The position numbers were made by a program, and so were the translations under genes. Below, in pieces: positions 24,727 through 38,510 of a stretch of DNA of 64,000 nucleotides (its first letter is position 1; every line of letters begins with the position of its first letter). A model generated the notes under the pieces. It was not told the origin of the DNA, did not search any database, and saw only the letters and a list, made by a program, of their open reading frames with translations. Location: positions 62,001 to 126,000 of the forward strand of contig LUCM01004858.1 in NCBI GenBank assembly GCA_008360955.1. The letters run 5' to 3'. The DNA comes from Fasciolopsis buskii. Lineage: Eukaryota > Platyhelminthes > Trematoda > Plagiorchiida > Fasciolidae.

Positions 24727-25285
24727 CTGAACAAATAGTTCACAAAAGAACAACAAGTGACTACTTATTCATCTCACCTAATTCTGCCATATGTGTGTTT
24801 GTATGTGATTCTTCCAGATTAAGGAGCTTCTGATTCCGCTTAACTTAGTCGTGTATTTGTGTTATAGTTTGGTTTGATCAAAGCAACCTGGAGAGTGAAA
24901 CAGTGCAATAAAGCACCATGGTACTCCATAGTGCTTACCTCGATTTCCATGCTTTTGATTCTTTTGTGATAAGCCTATTTCTCATTTCCTGTGCACTCGG
25001 GACCGTGAAGTTAGCCCGGTGCGAAAATTCTTTGTCGGAAACAAACTTTAATTAGATTGAATTAATTTGAACACAATTACAGTTTCATATCCCAGTAACT
25101 ATTTGGAATGTGACAACAGGATGTTTTTGATGAGGACAATGCCATCGTGTACGCTGATTGGATTGCGTACCGTTTGGTTCTCGTCCAGGCTTGCTCTGAG
25201 TCTCGGTTATTGTTGTTCTTAATTATTCTAAATGCTGATTCGCCTATGCTAATGCAATTGTGAAAACGTATTACAGACTGGAACT

Positions 25286-25738
25286 TTAATGACTAAACGA
25301 CTGAAGGGGGGTTAGAGTTAGCGCATGCTTTATGTCGTCTGATATCTCGTTCACGAATCTATCCATCTGATTCGAAACATTGAGGGGCTCTATATTAGTG
25401 TACCTGTGATCGTTGAATTTGACTAATGCGAAAGTCGCTATGCCGAAGACAAAAAAGATGAAAATTTGTCTGGGAAATATTTTGACTTGATCTAAGTGGT
25501 TTGCAAAATCTTCCGCATCACAACAAAAAGATTTTCCGGCTAACATTTGCCAATGACTTTCACAATTTGTGGCCTTGTTAGCTCCGAAGAACTGGGTTAA
25601 ATTTCCTAGAATAAGCAATGTTTGTATTCTAAGCCTCGATACTGAAAAACTATTCTTATTAATATTTCGCTTCAGCCTCATGAGAATCACGTCGGTCATT
25701 AGCAAAGCAAGATCGAATAGGCTTACTTCCAAGATCAA
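25286..25738 (-). CDS. Open frame of 150 codons, possible membrane protein
   Basis: A - strand frame open for 150 codons with a likely hydrophobic segment (FIFFVFGIATFALVKF) after a Cys-containing stretch, ending TPLQSFSH and stop. No splice signals, start context or family resemblance make it convincing. Chance open frames of 130-155 codons occur several times in this window. Confidence 0.15.
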   Translation of the reverse strand: MILEVSLFDLALLMTDVILMRLKRNINKNSFSVSRLRIQTLLILGNLTQFFGANKATNCESHWQMLAGKSFCCDAEDFANHLDQVKIFPRQIFIFFVFGIATFALVKFNDHRYTNIEPLNVSNQMDRFVNEISDDIKHALTLTPLQSFSH

Positions 25739-28700
25739 CTTTGATGCATATTAAGCTTAGTTCTTTATGTGAACCTGTTCTTCAAGAAGAATTGCTTCCA
25801 AAGTTTAATCCCCATGCCACCTCTCAATTATGAATGCGGTTCCTCTTTGACCCCTCCACAGAAGCAAACTCTTGTGTTGCTAGAAAGACCTTTGCAAAAA
25901 ATGAGATCCTTAACATTTTCGCATACTAATTACAATAGATCTTAAACTCGTTTTGACCAAGACATAAAAACAAACAATTTGAACTTTTCTAGTCCATCGG
26001 AAGCATATGCATGTGTCGGATCAACGTATAAAACTTTGCTACCGTGTCAACGGAACCCTCTTAAGATCTCTCTGATAGACAATCAGGGTAATTAGGAAAT
26101 TTTTTAGTGAACTGGGAAACCCGTCAGTTTTGCTTTTCAGCAAAAGTTTACATTTTCCCATTCTTCTGTCGGACACACCCCGGTGGCATCGTGACCTAAC
26201 TGACAATCGTCCGTAATCGGGAATGATTGAGCGTGAATGCGTTTTGTCCCAACTTTTCACCATTTTTTGATCAATGTCTAATTCGACGTGCAGTCATGCA
26301 TTCCCGCTGGATCTGTTGCTCGAAAGGTGGAGACAAATTCACGAAATCCTTGACGATAAAGCGCATCCTCAACCCTCTACTACATTATCTTCATTCTTAT
26401 AGTTTGAATAGGAACTGGTTGAATAACCGAAAACCCGAAGTTTTTCTTTTATTCAACTGCAAGCATGTAAGGCACTGCGTCTTAAATACAAACAGACCGC
26501 AAAATTGTGGGGACATTTCACTCCCGTGGACTGTGCTTATAGAAGCTTACTTACAAGTTTTCCCGTCGTTACTCAATCTTTCTTCGTCATTTCCCTCTCT
26601 TCTCATATTCTTTATCATCCCTGGGTGGTAGTTCTTGCATTGTTTATTGATCTTCAATTTGGTTTCCTTCGGTAACTGTCGGATGGCGTCTTTTCTTGCT
26701 ATATGATGTGCACCAGCCACTCGCTGCGGAGAAGTGCAATTATTGACTGATCAAAATCCAGAATTAGCGTCAGTAAAACTGACGTGCATTGCGGTCATGT
26801 GACGCCATGGTGAAATCAGTCGTAAGACCACACCCACAAAAAGCAATGTTGAATTGAACGCAAAGACGTTCACCCAGGTAAGGAAGCTCCAACATTTATC
26901 TCGATGGTTTAGGAGATATCTATTAATGCCAAAAATCGAGAACCTGGATTCTGGTGTTTAGGCAAGCACATGGAAATTCTAGGTAAAATCTGTCAGTCTA
27001 GATTTGTTTCCCTGTGATATCTGAAACCTAACTGCTAAGAAACAACAACTTCATTGAGTGCTGTCGAGGTGGGATGCACGTGGTTTGTGCATATTAGCTT
27101 CGAATTACATTATTGTTTGATGCGATGATATATCGTCCCTCAGTCTGGTTGAGAAACCGGGCCCAACCTGCTGACTGTAATTTCTGCTGCATCTCCTACA
27201 TTACTCGCTGTACCTCTGAATGGAGTTAAGCAAACCACACCGTTTAGCATTGTCAACGTGGCTACACTAATGCATCAACCAGGACCAAAATTCCAAGCAA
27301 TAAAGCAAGTCAAAAGTTCCAATGATTTTGTAGATATTTTAACCTGTTTCTTGAACCATGCCCGAAAATGTAAAAAAGGTGGTGCATCAGGAACTCCCCT
27401 TCCGAAATTTGCTCGAAACATTGCAAATGACTATTAGAATAAGATACAAAATACACGAGGATTTATGCTAACGAAACTATGCTTATGATTAGCTGAAGTT
27501 TGCTTATCGAACGAAATCGTCTACTTGGTCGATGCGAAGAACTTCAAAGTAGATGAGCCCGGTACGCGGCACTATCATTGGCGTGGTCGGCTGTGAGGGC
27601 ATATTTAGTCTTTCACTTAATTAGTGTCTTGGTTTTGAAAAGTGGCTGTGATGTGACACTCGAGTGTGGGGATTCTTCAAAGGTAAACATTAATTCAATC
27701 CGATCAGCGTTGTCTGCGCAGTCGCCAATGTAACCTCAAGAAAGACATAACTCTTCACAATGACAATCCAAAACCGTCGGAACGTTATCGTTGGTTGGAA
27801 ATAAATACTGAGTCCGTCTCCACTCAGTACTATGGTGATTAGAAATGTTTCAAATTGACAGTAAGTTACTTTCTTCGTGTTTCCGTTGTTGTAGACTTGC
27901 CACATAAATCGCGTGAAAACGCAGAATACCAAGTTCGGGTGTGATTTGTTGAGAGATATGTGTGGGTATATCCTGTAGGCTCCCTTGGTTCCTGATCGAA
28001 AACAGTCACTTTAAGACTATTAGAAGTTGAAAAATTGAATAAATATATCCACCTACATTAAATCATGTGAAACCAAAAGGGAATGGTGACCGCATCCATG
28101 TGTGATCTATTTTTGTCGACTATGACAAACAGTTCCTGCAAACTCTTTACAGGACAACTAGACGGTTGATTGTCTGTTTCAAATCGGAACTCGTGTGATT
28201 TTTTTTATCTGAATTTGCCTCCACTGTTCTAAATTCGGTTGAAGTGTAAATGCGATGATCTTCTGAATTTCCCAAAGGAACCGAGTACAGTCATTTTTAG
28301 GTGTAAGTGAGATGAATGTGTTTAGATGACAGTCGACTTCGCGAAATAAGGACTGTCATGAAATTAATTTTGGGTCTTTGAAAGATTTCAGTCAGGTGTC
28401 TCTCAGTCCGCGTTAATGCATAGTTAAACTACGTGGACAGTCTGCTATTTTCAGTTCTAGTGAATACCAACTAGGAATAAGTTTTCAAAAACAGCTAAAA
28501 TTAGTTATACCAGGGTTCACCTAGTCATTGCTTCAAGATATCTATCGTTTTTGGAACCAGCTTATTGACAAATTTCTTCAGTCGGCGACGTTCTTACATG
28601 CATTTTCTCCTAGGTGTGAGTATTCGTGAACGGGATAGGTTGTCTTGCCTCCTATCATTGGGTGTTACGAGATAACTCTTCGATAATTTGTACCCAAATG

Positions 28701-29235
28701 ACCGAAAACTTTCCAACTTTTCGGGTTATACACAAGTACCTGATGACCTTGGAGGCGCAACGACCCACACAATCCACTTTACTTAATTAAAACACAATTA
28801 GATAAATCCTCGCTGATTTTCTTTACTTTCGTTCACCCGAAAAGGTAATCGGAATGATTCATCCACTGACCAAATGCCAATTTGGTTTGAATTTACCGTT
28901 TAGTCAGTAGATTCACATATTTGGTAAACCCTGTCGGTCTGCACTGCGAACCTTTATCACACGACTAAAGCAAGGGCGGGTCATTTCCATGTTAAACACT
29001 AGGAGAATGAATATTATTCTTCCTGCTTCCTTTCTGGTGATAACTCACACGAATGGAAAAGCTGAATTCTACTAGATATTGCACACTACTAGTGTGCTGT
29101 CATCCAAAAGTTTCGCTGATGGCTCACTTGTACGACTGCATTTTCGGAGCTAGTGATTGTTTCTTAGTGAACCTTGGGATCTGCAGATTCAAATGTGAAT
29201 AACTGAATTAGTAAGCAAATGATTTGGCAAATAGG

Positions 29236-29290
29236 TAGGTGAGTGAAATAGTGAGCGAGTCAGTGGATGAGTGAGTGAGTGAATGAGGGT
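29236..29290. repeat. (GAGT)n tetranucleotide tract
   Basis: GTGAGTGAAATAGTGAGCGA then GATGAGTGAGTGAGTGAATG: imperfect GAGT repeat of about 55 bp. Part of an open frame on the - strand is due to it. Confidence 0.85.
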
Positions 29291-30714
29291 CAGATAATGG
29301 AATAAGTTAATGATGAGTATGACCGACTTCTTGGTGGTATCAAAGAACATCGCCACTAGCTTAATATGGATTTGTCTACTCGAGTTACTTTTCTTCACAG
29401 TTCCACAACAAAAGTGTCAGCATTACCACAGAAAAATTCACAGTCCCAGTGGAATGCCAATATTTGTCTATTTTTTAAAGCTTCCTTTGAATAGCCTGTT
29501 GTTTGTCAAACGAATGAGCCCAATACGGTTGCTCTCTTTCCTCGGCTAATATTAGAATGTGACTCATGAAGACCATTTTGGTGGCGTGGTGATCGAAAAT
29601 TTCATTTGACTTAAAGTCAACAAACTTTTTGAACAAAATTATTTAAATATTATATCATTAAAGGAAATGTGGTAAACCCCACAAGAACACGTAACCTAGA
29701 TCTGCGATAACTTAGAGAAAGGAACTGAAAATAAATGCATTGTCTGAAGTCTTTGGTTTTACAGTGACGTACATTCAGTAACTTGACGTAAAAATGAAAG
29801 GATTCGAGTACCGAATATCAATGATTTCATAATCCTTATGTCTTCTTAGTGTCCACATATTCTGATTACTTCAGAAAAGTCAACGACTACGTCTCAAACA
29901 CGCAGCGATTTCCGTCGTTTTTGTGATTTATGCAGCAGAATGCTCTGTTGGGGGTTGTTAGTTGACTAATTGTAAAAATCGCCGACACTGTGCGTATCCG
30001 AAATTCCCCGCCATGGACCCCCCAAGTGAATCGGTGACCTTCTACTTTTAAGTCAGATTCCATTATGTTGTTTCAAATTCAATGATTTTTTCCAACCTCG
30101 CTATTCGGGTCATGTTGGACTCTCGAAATATTCTCATATTTAATTTTGTGTTAAATACAGTCCTTAGTTGGACGATCGAATCCGAAGTCACGGTTTCTTG
30201 TTGTCCAGCTTTTTCAGCCACTCTGTCGCAGGCTCAAAGAACATCATTTGAATCAAAACTTGTTAAAACTCTCATTCCTACCACTGTGGCTAGAGGAACC
30301 TCTTCGATCCCGGTTGCGGCGATGCAATTAGCATGATCGAAATCTTCAGATGAATTTGTTGCACTCTAGAATTGAGATATTCATATATCCGCAAATAGAT
30401 TCGTTTTTTGTTTGCTTAATAGAAATGAATTTCAACACTTAATATCAACGACATTAAGCGCAACCTAGAAAAACCAGTTGACACAATCCACAACTGAATT
30501 TCACTTAAAATCTTTTCTAGGTAACTCTTGCAACTGCGAGCCTCTTAGACAGTATTGGACGAATAAATTCATTGTAATATGAGGCCCTTGCCGCCTAATT
30601 ACTTTCGCGGAATTTAGTTTAATGATTTTTAGAAAAATGAAAGGACCAGTATGTTGCATTATGCGAATGTCTGTTTGATTTCATCCATTGATAGGAAAGC
30701 CAACTAAATTGAAG

Positions 30715-30745
30715 TGGATTGAACTGGACTGAACTGGACTGGACG
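30715..30745. repeat. Short tandem repeat, unit GAACTGGACT
   Basis: GGATTGAACTGGACTGAACT then GGACTGGACG: about 2.5 units of a 10-base repeat. Confidence 0.7.
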
Positions 30746-31209
30746 GAAATGAACAGAACCTAAGTGAGATGCCTTAATGCAGAGGGAATGGTTCTCGGGC
30801 AATCTATATAGGTAATGAAGCTATATTCATCCGTGAATAAATTTAAATGGTTTCCAACTTAATCCCCCTACTTGTCCGTCTTGTTTGTTGACTGTCAATC
30901 AGGCATGCTTATAGTCGAGTCTTCGTGAAGACCGGACCGCTCAAGTTGATCGGTTGGTACACAAACTATATGATTCATGCGATCTGTCTGTGTACAGTCT
31001 TGTGGCCCAGTCACAACTCGATGCCACTCGGAATTTAGTAAACAGTACTCTATCACGGTCTCATTCTAATTGGGCTGTAAGAATGTTCTCCTAATTTGGC
31101 ACGACGAGACTGTGCCGACCTGTGTTTATCTGGAAAGTCTTTACCACCACGGTCCACCAACGCGAGAATACTCAAACAACTAGTGAATTATCTCAGATTG
31201 ACTTTGATG

Positions 31210-31334
31210 CAGGCCAAACGAGAACAGTGTGTCCTCGTAAGAACTTCCCCACCTGGTAGCTCTCTGCTGGCCGCGGCCCCCTTCCTGAAAAATGATGTAC
31301 ATTGCTATTTCATTGTTAGTGAAAGTAAAAGATA
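31210..31334 (+). repeat. SINE-like family A, copy 1 (3' half)
   Basis: The 3' half of a dispersed repeat shared with 35666-35830 and 46264-46415. The shared core begins GAACTTCCCCAC, then CTCTCTGCTGGCCGCG, CCTTCCTGAAAAATGAT and CATTGTTAGTGAAAGTAAAA. The tRNA-like head seen in the other copies is not clear here, so this copy is degraded at its 5' side. It ends in an A-rich tail. Confidence 0.72.
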
Positions 31335-34300
31335 AACATATAGAAAAATTTGCCTTATTTGCTGATGATTGCCATAGCGATAGAATGTCATCAAGTTGTT
31401 TTCCATCAACATTTCGAATTGTTCAGTATTTATACCCTTACAATGAAACTCCGTGATTTGTCAGCAACGTGATTCTATCTTTTGTAACGAGATATTATGT
31501 ACGGAAGATTTTGACGTGTAATCTGACATTTTTTCTGCTGATCCAGGCCTTGTTAGTTGTCCAGTAAATCTAATTTGAATATGCACAGCAATTTGAAGCA
31601 AAAAACTAATGGTCATTGCCTCGGCAGTTGGTAGATAACTTCTTAATTCAAATTATTTCAATAAGTATATCAATCTTTGTGCCACGAGATCATACGACCG
31701 ATCAAACTGTCCACGCAACATCACCGAATACGTACGGTATCAGCGAAATATTATCGTATCAAAATATTAATAAAGTTATCGTTGTATGCAAAAGGATGTT
31801 GCTACTTTGAAAAGTCCTTCAACTGGGTAGTATGGCTGTAACATATACCATTTTGACTCCTATCCACAATGTCTCGTGTAACATGGAAATCTGGTATTCA
31901 CTTCCTAGCTATGTCTTTTCACCGAAACTTTTTTCTTCATCGAGTTGGAATTGGAAAACTGAATCAGTTTTCATTCACTTCCCTTAAGGCCAAACATACA
32001 CGCTCAATCCCGGTTGCCTTAGCTACTTCGATGAAGTCACGTGAAAGTGAAAGGATGTATGATGGGAAAAATTCTGTCACTATGTTATATAATGAGCTGA
32101 AGTCGAACAAGTACAATTTTTTCTAGGCAATACCGTTCTTCTAGTAATCATTTCGCAAAACACAGATAGGTAGTTGCTTTCTTGATGGAAAATTCTCTCG
32201 AATGAATTACTTCTCCCCACACATTTTGCTTTGTGGTGCTTTTTGAGCGTAACGCTGCACGCAAGTGTACATTACGAAATTCCGTTGTATTACTTTGCCA
32301 TCAATAAAGAGATTGCATGACATTTTTCGCTCAAATATTTTTGTGTTCCACTGTACAATTGGATCCTGGTTGTCGCTTGTTTTAATAAACCCGATAGATT
32401 AAATTGATTCTAGTTGGTTTAAAATGCACATGATCAATGCAAAACAGTGTGTCCATCGGAAACTGGTAGTGCTGGTAGTACATATTCATTATCCTCAAAA
32501 TGGGACACAAATCCGGACTGAAGAAAATAGCTCAAACGTCATGACTACCAAGCAATCCGGGCTTGCTTTCTAGGCTGCAACGTTAACAGGCATGGTGCCG
32601 GTCCGCTCCCAGGGTATCAAAAAGACAGTACAAATTCGCCCATTGATATTCTGACGAAACAGGGGGACCATCATAACAACTCATGTGTTTCCAACTTAAC
32701 AAATCTAGTGTGAAACCTTCGCGAAGTACGACACATTCAATCCAGTCCAAGTTCGTGTTGGTGACTGGCCAAAAATGAGATCATCGCAACTGCTGAAATA
32801 CTTATTTTTCTAGTCTCATTCATGTGAAATATTCTCGCATCTTTTCATGAGGTTCCGACCGTTGTGTTTAGAGTGTGAGTTGCGGATGTTTCAACATCAA
32901 TGCGTTTGTGTGGTTCTTACCATCATATGTTTGTGTATTCTGTCTTCTGTCTGTCCCCACCCTGCTCCCTTGTTTCTCAGACTTATGGGATCCTAATTCG
33001 AGCACTATTACACAACAAACTGGGAGCTTGTCGACAACCGACGGAACAAGTTTCATCGGGCGGAAGTGGATGTTGCGTGGTCCTCTGAACAGACTTCACT
33101 GCTGGCTATCCCCCGATCATATTCTTGGTTTAGCTATCACTAATCACTCGGTTAATTAAACTTACAATTCCACTCTAACCGGCCTGCCGTATGGGCAGTC
33201 CTACGTGGGGATGTTGCAGTCTGTGTTGATCACCATCTTTTCCTAATTTGCAGCCGTCAAAACTCCTGCAGATTTTCGTGCCTTTTAAGAATGTTTATAC
33301 TACAACCATTTTTCTTCAAAATTCATTAATACTTGCTTTCACCATGACTTTCTCAATTATTCATTTTTTTCAATTTCCAAATCGTCTACAGTTTCAAATG
33401 CCTCCAATTTCTTATTTCTATGGTAAAGATTGAACAGAATGAGAATATTCCAACCACGCCAGTGTTCATTTTCCTACATATCAAATTTGGTGAAGCTCTT
33501 CTTTTCATACCAGGATTGGGCTATCTTGCATACTTATTTTTATCCTTAAAAGATTGTATCACATGTTTTCTTTTGTTTATCAACCAATTATATTATGGAT
33601 GAAAATAGGCCTTCGTGTACATGCGCCCACTGCTTTCCCTCATAGTTGTTGCATCCAAGTTTCATTGTCAGATAATTTGGAACAAAACAACTCTTCTCTC
33701 ACTCGTGATGTAACTTCAAATTGTAATTCATTTTGGAAACTGAATTCTGCTCGGCAATATGCACGGGCGTACGTGGCTGCTTGCATGCATACTGAGTCTG
33801 TTCTTATTGATCTAGCTTATGCGTTTCGTTGGATTCAGCGTCACTAATATACTGTCACACATTCCTATTTCTAGACGACGTGAGTTGACACAGTTGGTAC
33901 AAAAACAGGTCCGTGATTCACCTACTAGTTAATGTATTTTACTTCAGTTCAATTGTATCTATTCCCGACCATTTTTTTATAAAGCAAATTTCTGTTTATT
34001 GCATCGTCAAATGAATTTCATCACTGGGGTCCCCAGGCTCGTCTTTCTATGATGCTTAGAGGCACACCTCTGCCGGATCGATGGCACGAGATGAATATCT
34101 TATGATAGCATTACTGACACATTGAAAACTCTGCCGATAGGGCTGATGTTAGGTGTACGTAGCCGGACTCCAGTACACAACCTTTCTAGCATGTATCAAA
34201 TTCTAGCTAATCGGTGCACGGGTTATACTTTTTCACGGCTTCACCCTCCCGACATACGTTGTTACTTGGGTTCTGAGGCAGGTAGCAGAATGATGGAGCC

Positions 34301-35345
34301 CAGGCAGGTTAACTGAAATTGGCGCAGTTATTATCGACTTCGCATGGAGAACACAGTTTCGGATATTAGTTCGGATGCAGCTAATTGCGATTCCAAAGAC
34401 ACAGAAGGTGCCTATTTTCTAGTTGGATGAAAAAAAATCTTCAGCTACTTTAAATATTGTAGTGCTTTACAGATCGATCTCATAGTCTTTGAGGTCTTGT
34501 GATTGTTGAACATGGAGTTTAGACCGTGAGAGTTTCATCGTCAACAGAGATGACATCATCATCGTGAACTTTAAACTCAGATCTAGCTAGCAGCAAATCC
34601 TTTATAGTTTATCTTCAAGCGAATCTCATGATCCAAGGTTAAATATACGATTGGCAAATCTTCCAAGCACCAAAATGAACTTGATGGTTGGTTTCAGGGT
34701 GCTATCTACCCCTTGTTTTGAATAAACTAGCAAGCATGGAACCGAGTAATGATCCATGTGAAATTATTACATCAAATTTAGTTGCTGCCATCGAAATGAG
34801 GTGTTACATTACACATGGAGAGATCTGGAAGTTATCAGTTTCGTACTATTATGTCTACGTCCGCAGCCCCTACTGATATTTGATGGTACATATGTTCTGT
34901 TGTATTCAATGGAGGTACATACGCAAAGATTGGTGAAATATCAATAGAGATCACGTTCTGTACTTTATGTTTACAATCCGAATCGCATGTGCACAGTGGA
35001 AAGTAACTCATGGACTGCGATTTGACGATTTCCCTCCTATCAGTTCAACGAACCTGGTAAAACAGAGTGCAGTATTATGACCCAGCGAGTCTGACGTATT
35101 CAGTGAAATCGCACTACCACACCAGCTATGTGCATTCTTCGAAAGCCTAAGAGCCTGGGAACTACCGTTATTTTGTTTTTTCTATATTAGCTTATGGAGT
35201 GCACTGTTCGTGTTTTTCTGTTCTACTCCATTCACCAGTTGGAGTGTTTGAAAGAGACGGTTCGTTGTTTTTCTCATTTCTCCACCCTTAAATTTGGTAG
35301 GCTGTACGAAGGCACATCGATTTTATGCCCAACTGAAGCAAACGA
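31335..35345. other. No firm gene; several splice-like signals
   Basis: A very good acceptor near 32979 (CCCTTGTTTCTCAG) precedes a 60-codon open stretch (LWDPNSSTITQQTGSL). Open frames at 33248-33850 are in T/C-rich sequence. None can be linked into a gene. Confidence 0.5.
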
Positions 35346-35665
35346 TATTTCACACCTCGCTACAAATTAGCAAATTGATGGTACTGATCAACATGTGCCT
35401 GGGAATCAATCGCCAGTCACCGACCGAACGAACGAATAGCCCAAAAAATTCAGCCTGTGTTCTACGCGGCTGAAAGAAAACAATTGTCGGCAATTGTAAC
35501 TCTTCCAGATAGCAATCATCTTGCATTTTGTTCTGTTCTAACTGAAACCCTAGGAGAACTTGCTTAGCCAGCGATATGTTTCGATCTTCGCATGATCCGT
35601 ACAGTTTTCTTGCTAGATTCAAAAATTCGATTCAATTTTTTAATTAGTCTCTGTAAAATTAGAAT

Positions 35666-35830
35666 CTGCATTGGTCAAACGGATAAGGTTGCAACGTTTG
35701 GACGTGAATATCACTGGTTCCGATCTGCCCAATGCCGGTCAACTTCCCCACTTAATAACTCTCTGTTGGCCGCGTCTACTTTCCTGAAGAGTGATATGTA
35801 TTGTTATTTTATTAATAAAGTAAAAAGATA
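35666..35830 (+). repeat. SINE-like family A, copy 2 (near full length)
   Basis: Copy with both head and tail. The head, TTGGTCAAACGGATAAGG, resembles an RNA polymerase III A box region. The B-box position reads ACTGGTTCCGATCTG, a decayed form of GGTTCGAATCC. The body shares GCCGGTCAACTTCCCC, CTCTCTGTTGGCCGCG and TTTCCTGAAGAGTGAT with the other copies. The tail is TTATTAATAAAGTAAAAAG. A tRNA-derived SINE is the simplest reading. Confidence 0.8.
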
Positions 35831-37679
35831 AAAGATCTAGGATCAGCTGATTTCCGGACAGTGAAGGAACAAGAATCGACATGCTGAACGTGTAAACAAA
35901 TGTGATCTTTTGCTAACTATTTGCCTATTGGCCTTATAGACTAATTTGTCAGTGATTCATTAGAGATAATCTGTGATAATTAGTTAAAATTCGAAACATT
36001 TTAATCCATATTTGAAATGTTTTCGAATATCCCCACCACATGTCATCAACGCTGAATAAATCCTTAGAAATACAGACGTAATGTTCACGTGACCCGCCGA
36101 ACATATTAAGAAGTCTGAGTTCTCGGCAGTGCAATGTCGTGCAGCCTATGTCCGGGATAGTTTCGTTGCACCGAAACAAGCAGCATACTGGAAAATGATA
36201 CAGTGAAGGAAACGATTAAGTCTTTTTCTCATCCTAACTCAATATCCGAAATTAAAGGTAGCGCAATGTTTGACAGAGTAGAAAGAAAGTGGAATTGCTT
36301 CACCAATGCACTGACATGTCTACAAGTAGCCTCTCGTGCAGACATAAAGTGGGCTTTGATTGGCGCATGACGATGACCTCGGCAAGCCTTAGTATTTGTG
36401 CACTGTTTGCTGTGTAAATGAAACTAAACAGTGTACCGGTCGATGGCATTCCCTTGGTCTCTCCGATCATCGTTGCCTTAGTCACAGTGAATAGTTAGAA
36501 GGTTGCGCACCTTCTCTACTGATCACTGACGTGAACGAGATTCTAAAGTGAAATCAATCAATACTGCCAGAGAAGGCAGTTGGGTGTCAGAGTAGCGAGA
36601 CAATGGAGATGACTGACAGGCAACAAGCCAATCTTGTCATCAAAAAAATAGTTTGACACAATTAATAGGTCTACTTGAAGAGATGAATGATCCAAACGAG
36701 CCACTTGAAGTTGAAATGGCACATTTTGTCACCGAAAAGTGGCGAACAAAGGGTGACGACAGGACCTAACACCTTTCAGCTTTGTCACTGGACGGTGAAC
36801 CCGATTCGCAATGCGTCCTGTCGTCCAGTTGTGCAACCTCTACCTTCGTGAATCCACTTTGGTTGGTCCGCATCCACAATAGGACTAGGGAATCAGGTTG
36901 AATTTGGTGCCTAAGAGTAGACATTGCCTCATTGGCCGTTTGGGAATTCTAATCGACCGGCGGTTGACTGCATAACAAGTTCCAACGGCCGCTTATCCTA
37001 TTTATCGTCTGAGCCAACATCTTGGATCTCCTTTGAATTAGAGACTGTTAGTACTAACCTTGTTGCTGGTTTAAGCTTTTGTCTTGGAATTCAGGGTTAG
37101 CACTTCATTGTAATCCGTAATTACTCTGGTTTCACGTCCCAGTTTTGTTTGCTTCACTGAAGAGCTTCCTGTCTAGAATGCACTGAGTGAAGCTACAAAT
37201 CCGTAAGCACTGGCTGATCCAGCCGATCTTCACATTAGTAGGTCTGAAAATGGTTCCTTTATTTCTGATCACATAAATATCAAGAAAATTCAGCGGCATC
37301 GGATTCAATTCTCATTCTGAAATAAACATTTGAATGCAAAACGTTGAGCTCATCCACAGTGCTTTTCAAAACAGGTTCTGGCTTACAGAGTATCATCTTT
37401 ACGGGTTTTGTATGTTTGGAATTTTAAAAGATGCTAGTCTTCTTTCACTTATTGTGGGTCGTAAACAGGTTTATCAAGTTGAAACCCAAGATGCTTCGCG
37501 CAGTCACTCTGCCAGGCCATCTATGTGCCTGACCTAGGAAGAAACATGGCACTTTGGCTTGTGATAACAATAACAGCCGTCTTGCTTTAGCCCCAGTGGG
37601 CAGCCAAAGAGGTGCATGATTTATAGGGCAGAATGGTCCGTAAAATGTGACTGAACTTCGAAAACAAACGCTTTGTTTT

Positions 37680-37873
37680 CTTTCACCTGAAACAGTTTAC
37701 CACGTGATGTAAGCGCTCAACTAACCACTAAGAAACAATGGATGAACTGTACAGCTGTTTCATCCTTGTTATGAATCATCAGCAGTGCATATCCACCACG
37801 CCTGAACTGGGACGCCAACCCGGGACGAACGATTTTGAGTCGAACGCCCTAGCCATTACGCTACCGGGCACGC
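37680..37873 (-). repeat. SINE-like family B, copy 1
   Basis: Read on the - strand it starts GCCCGGTAGCGTAATGGCTA, a good A-box-like start, then GGGCGTTCGACTCAAAATCG, similar to the anticodon arm of a Leu-type tRNA. It continues with CGGGTTGGCGTCCCAGTTC at the B-box position. The body contains GGATGAAACAGCTGTACAG and TTGTTTCTTAGTGGTTAG, with a tail near CACGTGGTAAACTG. The same order of blocks is found at 54841-54990, which shows this is a dispersed repeat and not a lone tRNA. Confidence 0.75.
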
Positions 37874-38055
37874 TTTCAACCGTTGGTTCAACTACGCCAT
37901 ATCATGCTCCACTTATCCGTTACTGATTTACACGTCCACGGCCCAGTAGCGCACACCATTCCAGCCCTACTGATAGATCAATTCTGTGCAGGTAGCTAAA
38001 GTACGACGAAGGCTTTGGACGATCTGCAGAAGTCGGCTACTTGGCATGTGTTAGT

Positions 38056-38140
38056 AGTCGGATGAAACAACTGTACGGTGCTTCCATGGTTTCTTAATTG
38101 TTAGTTGGGCGATTATATCATGCGGTGAACTGTTTTATGC
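38056..38140 (+). repeat. SINE-like family B, copy 2 (3' part, inverted to copy 1)
   Basis: The 3' part of family B in the opposite orientation to copy 1. It shares GGATGAAACAACTGTACGG, CCATGGTTTCTTAATTGTTAG and ATCATGCGGTGAACTGTTTT with the body and tail of copy 1. A run of A follows. Sequence 5' of it (37920-38050) has no clear tRNA-like head. Copies 1 and 2 form a tail-outward inverted pair separated by about 180 bases. Confidence 0.65.
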
Positions 38141-38510
38141 AAAAAAATTCAGTCTCCTACTAATAACACACATTTTGTTTTCTCTTCAACTTGAATCTAT
38201 CCAACAGTTTTACTAATTCTGAACTGTCTTTCATTATCCGCCTGACCCGTGCATCGCAACCCGATCCAAGTACTTCCAGGAGTCATTTTGCCGATTAGTG
38301 TTTTCCGGGGTTTTGTATTGGATGAAAATGAGTAACGTGGAACTTCAGGTTTGCTCATTTTCTGTAGCCGTGCAAGTGAGGATTTCATTATCTTTTGGTC
38401 TTAGATTACAGGTCGCTTTCTCGGCAAGGAAATGGTTTGCAAAATAGCTGTTTCAACAAACATTTATCGTTGTTTTTTCTTTTGCTAATCATAATTACTT
38501 TTCCCTACAG

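Larger units (their letters stand above)
25740..31205. other. No recognisable gene
   Basis: Long AT-rich stretch with the GAGT repeat at 29236. Open frames such as 26227-26631 on + lie in pyrimidine-rich sequence and show no family resemblance. Confidence 0.55.

Noticed and set aside
33240..33850. Cluster of open frames on + (60-97 codons)
   Set aside because: The strand is pyrimidine-rich here, which makes stop codons rare. No splice chain or family match could be built.
37180..37340. Possible Penelope-like RT piece on - (LNFLDIYVIRNKGTIFRPT)
   Set aside because: One short stretch resembles the LPFLDV region, but nothing before or after it aligns, so chance is likely.
37800..37873. tRNA-Leu gene on the - strand
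   Set aside because: The anticodon stem has mismatches, there is no closing acceptor stem, and the same blocks recur at 54.84 kb as part of a longer repeat.
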